DNA from: Glaciihabitans tibetensis
GTDB lineage: Bacteria > Actinomycetota > Actinomycetes > Actinomycetales > Microbacteriaceae
Assembly: GCF_003003265.1 (NCBI RefSeq)
Contig: NZ_PVTL01000004.1
Span: 124,001 to 188,000 of the forward strand
Reading direction: 5' to 3'
Length of the DNA stretch: 64,000 nucleotides
Every line of letters begins with the position of its first letter. The first letter of the stretch is position 1. The translations under genes and the position numbers were made by a program. The notes under the pieces were generated by a model. It was not told where the DNA came from, made no database searches, and saw only the letters and a program-made list of their open reading frames with translations. Of this stretch, positions 62,484 to 64,000 are shown in pieces.

Positions 62484-63527
62484 ATGAAACATGAGCCCAT
62501 CTCCCCCATGCTGGCCAAGGCCGTCGGCGCAGTGCCCGAGCCGAACAGCGTCGAGGGCGGGCTGGGCTATGAGCCGAAGTGGGACGGTTTTCGCGCCATC
62601 ATCTCCTACGACGGTGACACCATCGAGATCGGCAGCCGCGGCGCGAAGATGCTGACGCGGTACTTTCCCGAACTCACCGAGGCCCTCCCTCGCCTGCTCA
62701 CCGAGCCGTGCATTCTCGACGGGGAGATCGTGGTCGCCCAGGGCGACACCGGCAGCGCGCGGCTCGACTGGGAGGCGCTGTCGCAGCGGATTCACCCCGC
62801 GGCGAGCCGGATCCGCACGCTGGCCGAAAGCACCCCGGCCATGTTCGTCGCCTTCGACCTGCTGGCCCGCGGCGACACGAACCTGCTGTCCGAGCCCTTC
62901 GAGAGGCGCCGTGACCAGCTCGTCGAGGTCGCTGGGGGCAAGGGGCATCCGCTTCATCTCAGCCAGCTCACCACCGATGTGACTCTCGCCCGGCGCTGGC
63001 TGGTCGAGTTCGAGGGTGCAGGGCTCGACGGGGTCGTCGCGAAACCGCTGGCCGCCGTGTACGCCCCGGGCAAGCGCACGATGCTGAAGATCAAGCATCA
63101 CCGCACCGCGGATGTCGTGGTGCTCGGGTATCGCATCCACAAGTCCGGTTCGGGCGTGGGATCGCTGCTGCTCGGGCTCTACAACGACGAGGGGGTGCTG
63201 CGCAACGTGGGCGGTGCGTCTGCCTTTACGGATGCCCGTCGCCTGAGCCTGATCGACGAACTCGAACCGCTGGTGCTGCGGGATGCCACGGGCGAGGTCG
63301 CTCCAGCAGAAACCGATCGCAGCCGCTTCTCCTCCGGGAAAGACGTGTCGTACGTGCCCCTTCGTCCGGAGCTGGTTGCCGAGGTGAAGTACGACCAGAT
63401 GGAGGGAAGCCGGTTTCGTCACACCGTCCAGCTGGCGCGGTGGCGGCCGGATCGGGATGCCGCCTCGTGCACGTTCGAGCAACTCGAGGTTCCGGCGGCC
63501 TACGACCTCAGTACCGTGCTCAGCTGA
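62484..63527 (+). CDS. ATP-dependent DNA ligase (LigC type)
   Basis: 347 residues from ATG 62484, with GGAGG 8 nt upstream; the frame opens further upstream but that part crosses the operator. Adenylation domain with motif I EPKWDGFRA (Lys), motif III DGEIVV, motif IV GLDGVVAK and motif V KIKHHRTADV, then the OB-fold LigC-style C-terminus (GVGSLLLGLYNDEG, RSRFSSGKDVSYVPL). Seals nicks, probably in repair. Faces the LigD polymerase-domain gene with a 3-bp gap, the stand-alone pair commonly found in actinobacteria; they could act together in NHEJ-like repair. No ku gene is in view. Confidence 0.92.
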   Translation: MKHEPISPMLAKAVGAVPEPNSVEGGLGYEPKWDGFRAIISYDGDTIEIGSRGAKMLTRYFPELTEALPRLLTEPCILDGEIVVAQGDTGSARLDWEALSQRIHPAASRIRTLAESTPAMFVAFDLLARGDTNLLSEPFERRRDQLVEVAGGKGHPLHLSQLTTDVTLARRWLVEFEGAGLDGVVAKPLAAVYAPGKRTMLKIKHHRTADVVVLGYRIHKSGSGVGSLLLGLYNDEGVLRNVGGASAFTDARRLSLIDELEPLVLRDATGEVAPAETDRSRFSSGKDVSYVPLRPELVAEVKYDQMEGSRFRHTVQLARWRPDRDAASCTFEQLEVPAAYDLSTVLS

Positions 63528-63530
63528 CGC

Positions 63531-64000
63531 TCAGTCCTTCTGGCGCGCCCGACTGGGCTGCACCCGCGGCGGTTCGCCGGGCATCTTGGGGTAGTCGGGT
63601 GGGTAGGGCAGCTCGCCCAGCCCGCGCTCGAGGTCTTTTTCCCACCAGCGCAGCAGCTCGTCGATTGTGCCGAGGCTCGACTGCATGGTCGCCCAGGGGT
63701 CGCCGGTCGTGCGGAGCCGCTCCGGCACCGTGCGAATCGTGAAGTTCTCCGGGCGCACGCTCTCGAGTTCGTCCCAGGTCACCGGACACGACACCGGGGC
63801 GTGCGCGAGGGCACGCGGACTGTAGGCGCCAGCCATGGTGCGATCACGGTTGGCCTGGTTGTAGTCGAGAAAAATGCGCTCACCCCGCTCTTCCTTCCAC
63901 CAGTGGGTGGTGACCTTGTCGGGCATGCGGCGCTCCAGCTCTCGCGCGGCCCCGATCACGGCATGGCGCACGTCGATGAACTCGTGGGTCGGCTCGATGG
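63531..64000 (-). CDS. LigD primase-polymerase domain protein, 5' end cut by window edge
   Basis: The frame enters from the right edge (PTHEFIDVRHAVIGAARELE) and ends at 63531, about 155 residues seen. Matches the C-terminal part of the LigD/PolDom eukaryotic-type primase: KVTTHWWKEERGERIFLDYN, ANRDRTMAGAYSPR, PVSCPVTWDELESVRPENFT and the final helix with LLRWWEKD. The active-site Asp pair and His lie upstream, outside the window. Works with a ligase and Ku to fill in ends in repair. A GTG at 63971 is an internal codon, not the start. Confidence 0.88.
   Translation of the reverse strand, partial: IEPTHEFIDVRHAVIGAARELERRMPDKVTTHWWKEERGERIFLDYNQANRDRTMAGAYSPRALAHAPVSCPVTWDELESVRPENFTIRTVPERLRTTGDPWATMQSSLGTIDELLRWWEKDLERGLGELPYPPDYPKMPGEPPRVQPSRARQKD

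Overview
The window is G+C-rich DNA with strong G/C bias at third codon positions and frequent GTG starts, ATGA/GTGA overlaps and start codons that look leaderless. Gene content (an F420-type LLM oxidoreductase, an MmpS-like protein, a CueP-like lipoprotein, a cutinase-like domain, an LigC-type ligase beside a stand-alone LigD polymerase domain, DUF6457, PadR/IclR/MerR regulators) points to an actinobacterium, most likely Microbacteriaceae-like. That placement is inference; there is no rRNA or tRNA gene here to test it.

Layout. 1-7.6 kb: a partial unknown gene, a Gfo/Idh/MocA oxidoreductase, a 1347-residue secreted protein joining two near-identical CWB2 cell-wall-binding repeats, a Pro/Thr linker, a long beta-rich region and a C-terminal cutinase-like domain, then a decapitated tetR remnant fused to the end of an aldo/keto reductase gene. 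7.6-21 kb: scattered small-molecule enzymes and regulators (serine hydrolase, DapA-like aldolase, SDR, MerR + epimerase, methyltransferase, DeoR, membrane proteins, second aldo/keto reductase, epoxide hydrolase, GNAT), including a frameshifted DUF4406 gene and a secreted-protein remnant without a start codon. 21-30.8 kb: the clearest pathway, a D-galacturonate catabolic locus. A divergent IclR regulator faces yeaD-like mutarotase, uxaB, uxaC, GPH-type transporter, uxaA, kdgK and kdgA, which together take galacturonate via tagaturonate, altronate, KDG and KDPG to pyruvate and glyceraldehyde 3-phosphate. 30.8-31.3 kb: a gene-free stretch with a 31-bp tandem repeat.

31.5-46.3 kb: Na+/H+ antiporter, MarR-MATE efflux pair, GIY-YIG protein, ABC-F ATPase, lipoproteins, a shortened AlkD-like gene, PadR regulator, LLM oxidoreductase, CueP-like protein, gamma-glutamyltransferase overlapping an MBL-fold hydrolase. 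46.4-50.2 kb: beta-phosphoglucomutase-like HAD protein overlapping a GH65 disaccharide phosphorylase, a two-step route from an alpha-glucosyl disaccharide to glucose 6-phosphate. 50.2-64 kb: a VOC protein, large SWIM/SNF2 helicase, AHSA1-like protein, 2-oxoglutarate/Fe(II)-type oxygenase, YdeP/FdhF-type molybdopterin oxidoreductase, DHFR-like + DUF6457 pair, a frameshifted alpha/beta hydrolase, a GH13 alpha-glucosidase in a three-gene operon with a winged-helix regulator, and divergently from it an ATP-dependent DNA ligase facing a partial LigD polymerase-domain gene.

Several genes are broken or shortened (tetR, DUF4406, alpha/beta hydrolase, AlkD-like, secreted remnant). Two of these breaks lie in G/C homopolymers and could be either real or assembly errors. 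Well-formed inverted repeats sit at the promoters of the AKR, iclR/yeaD, marR, padR and winged-helix loci.
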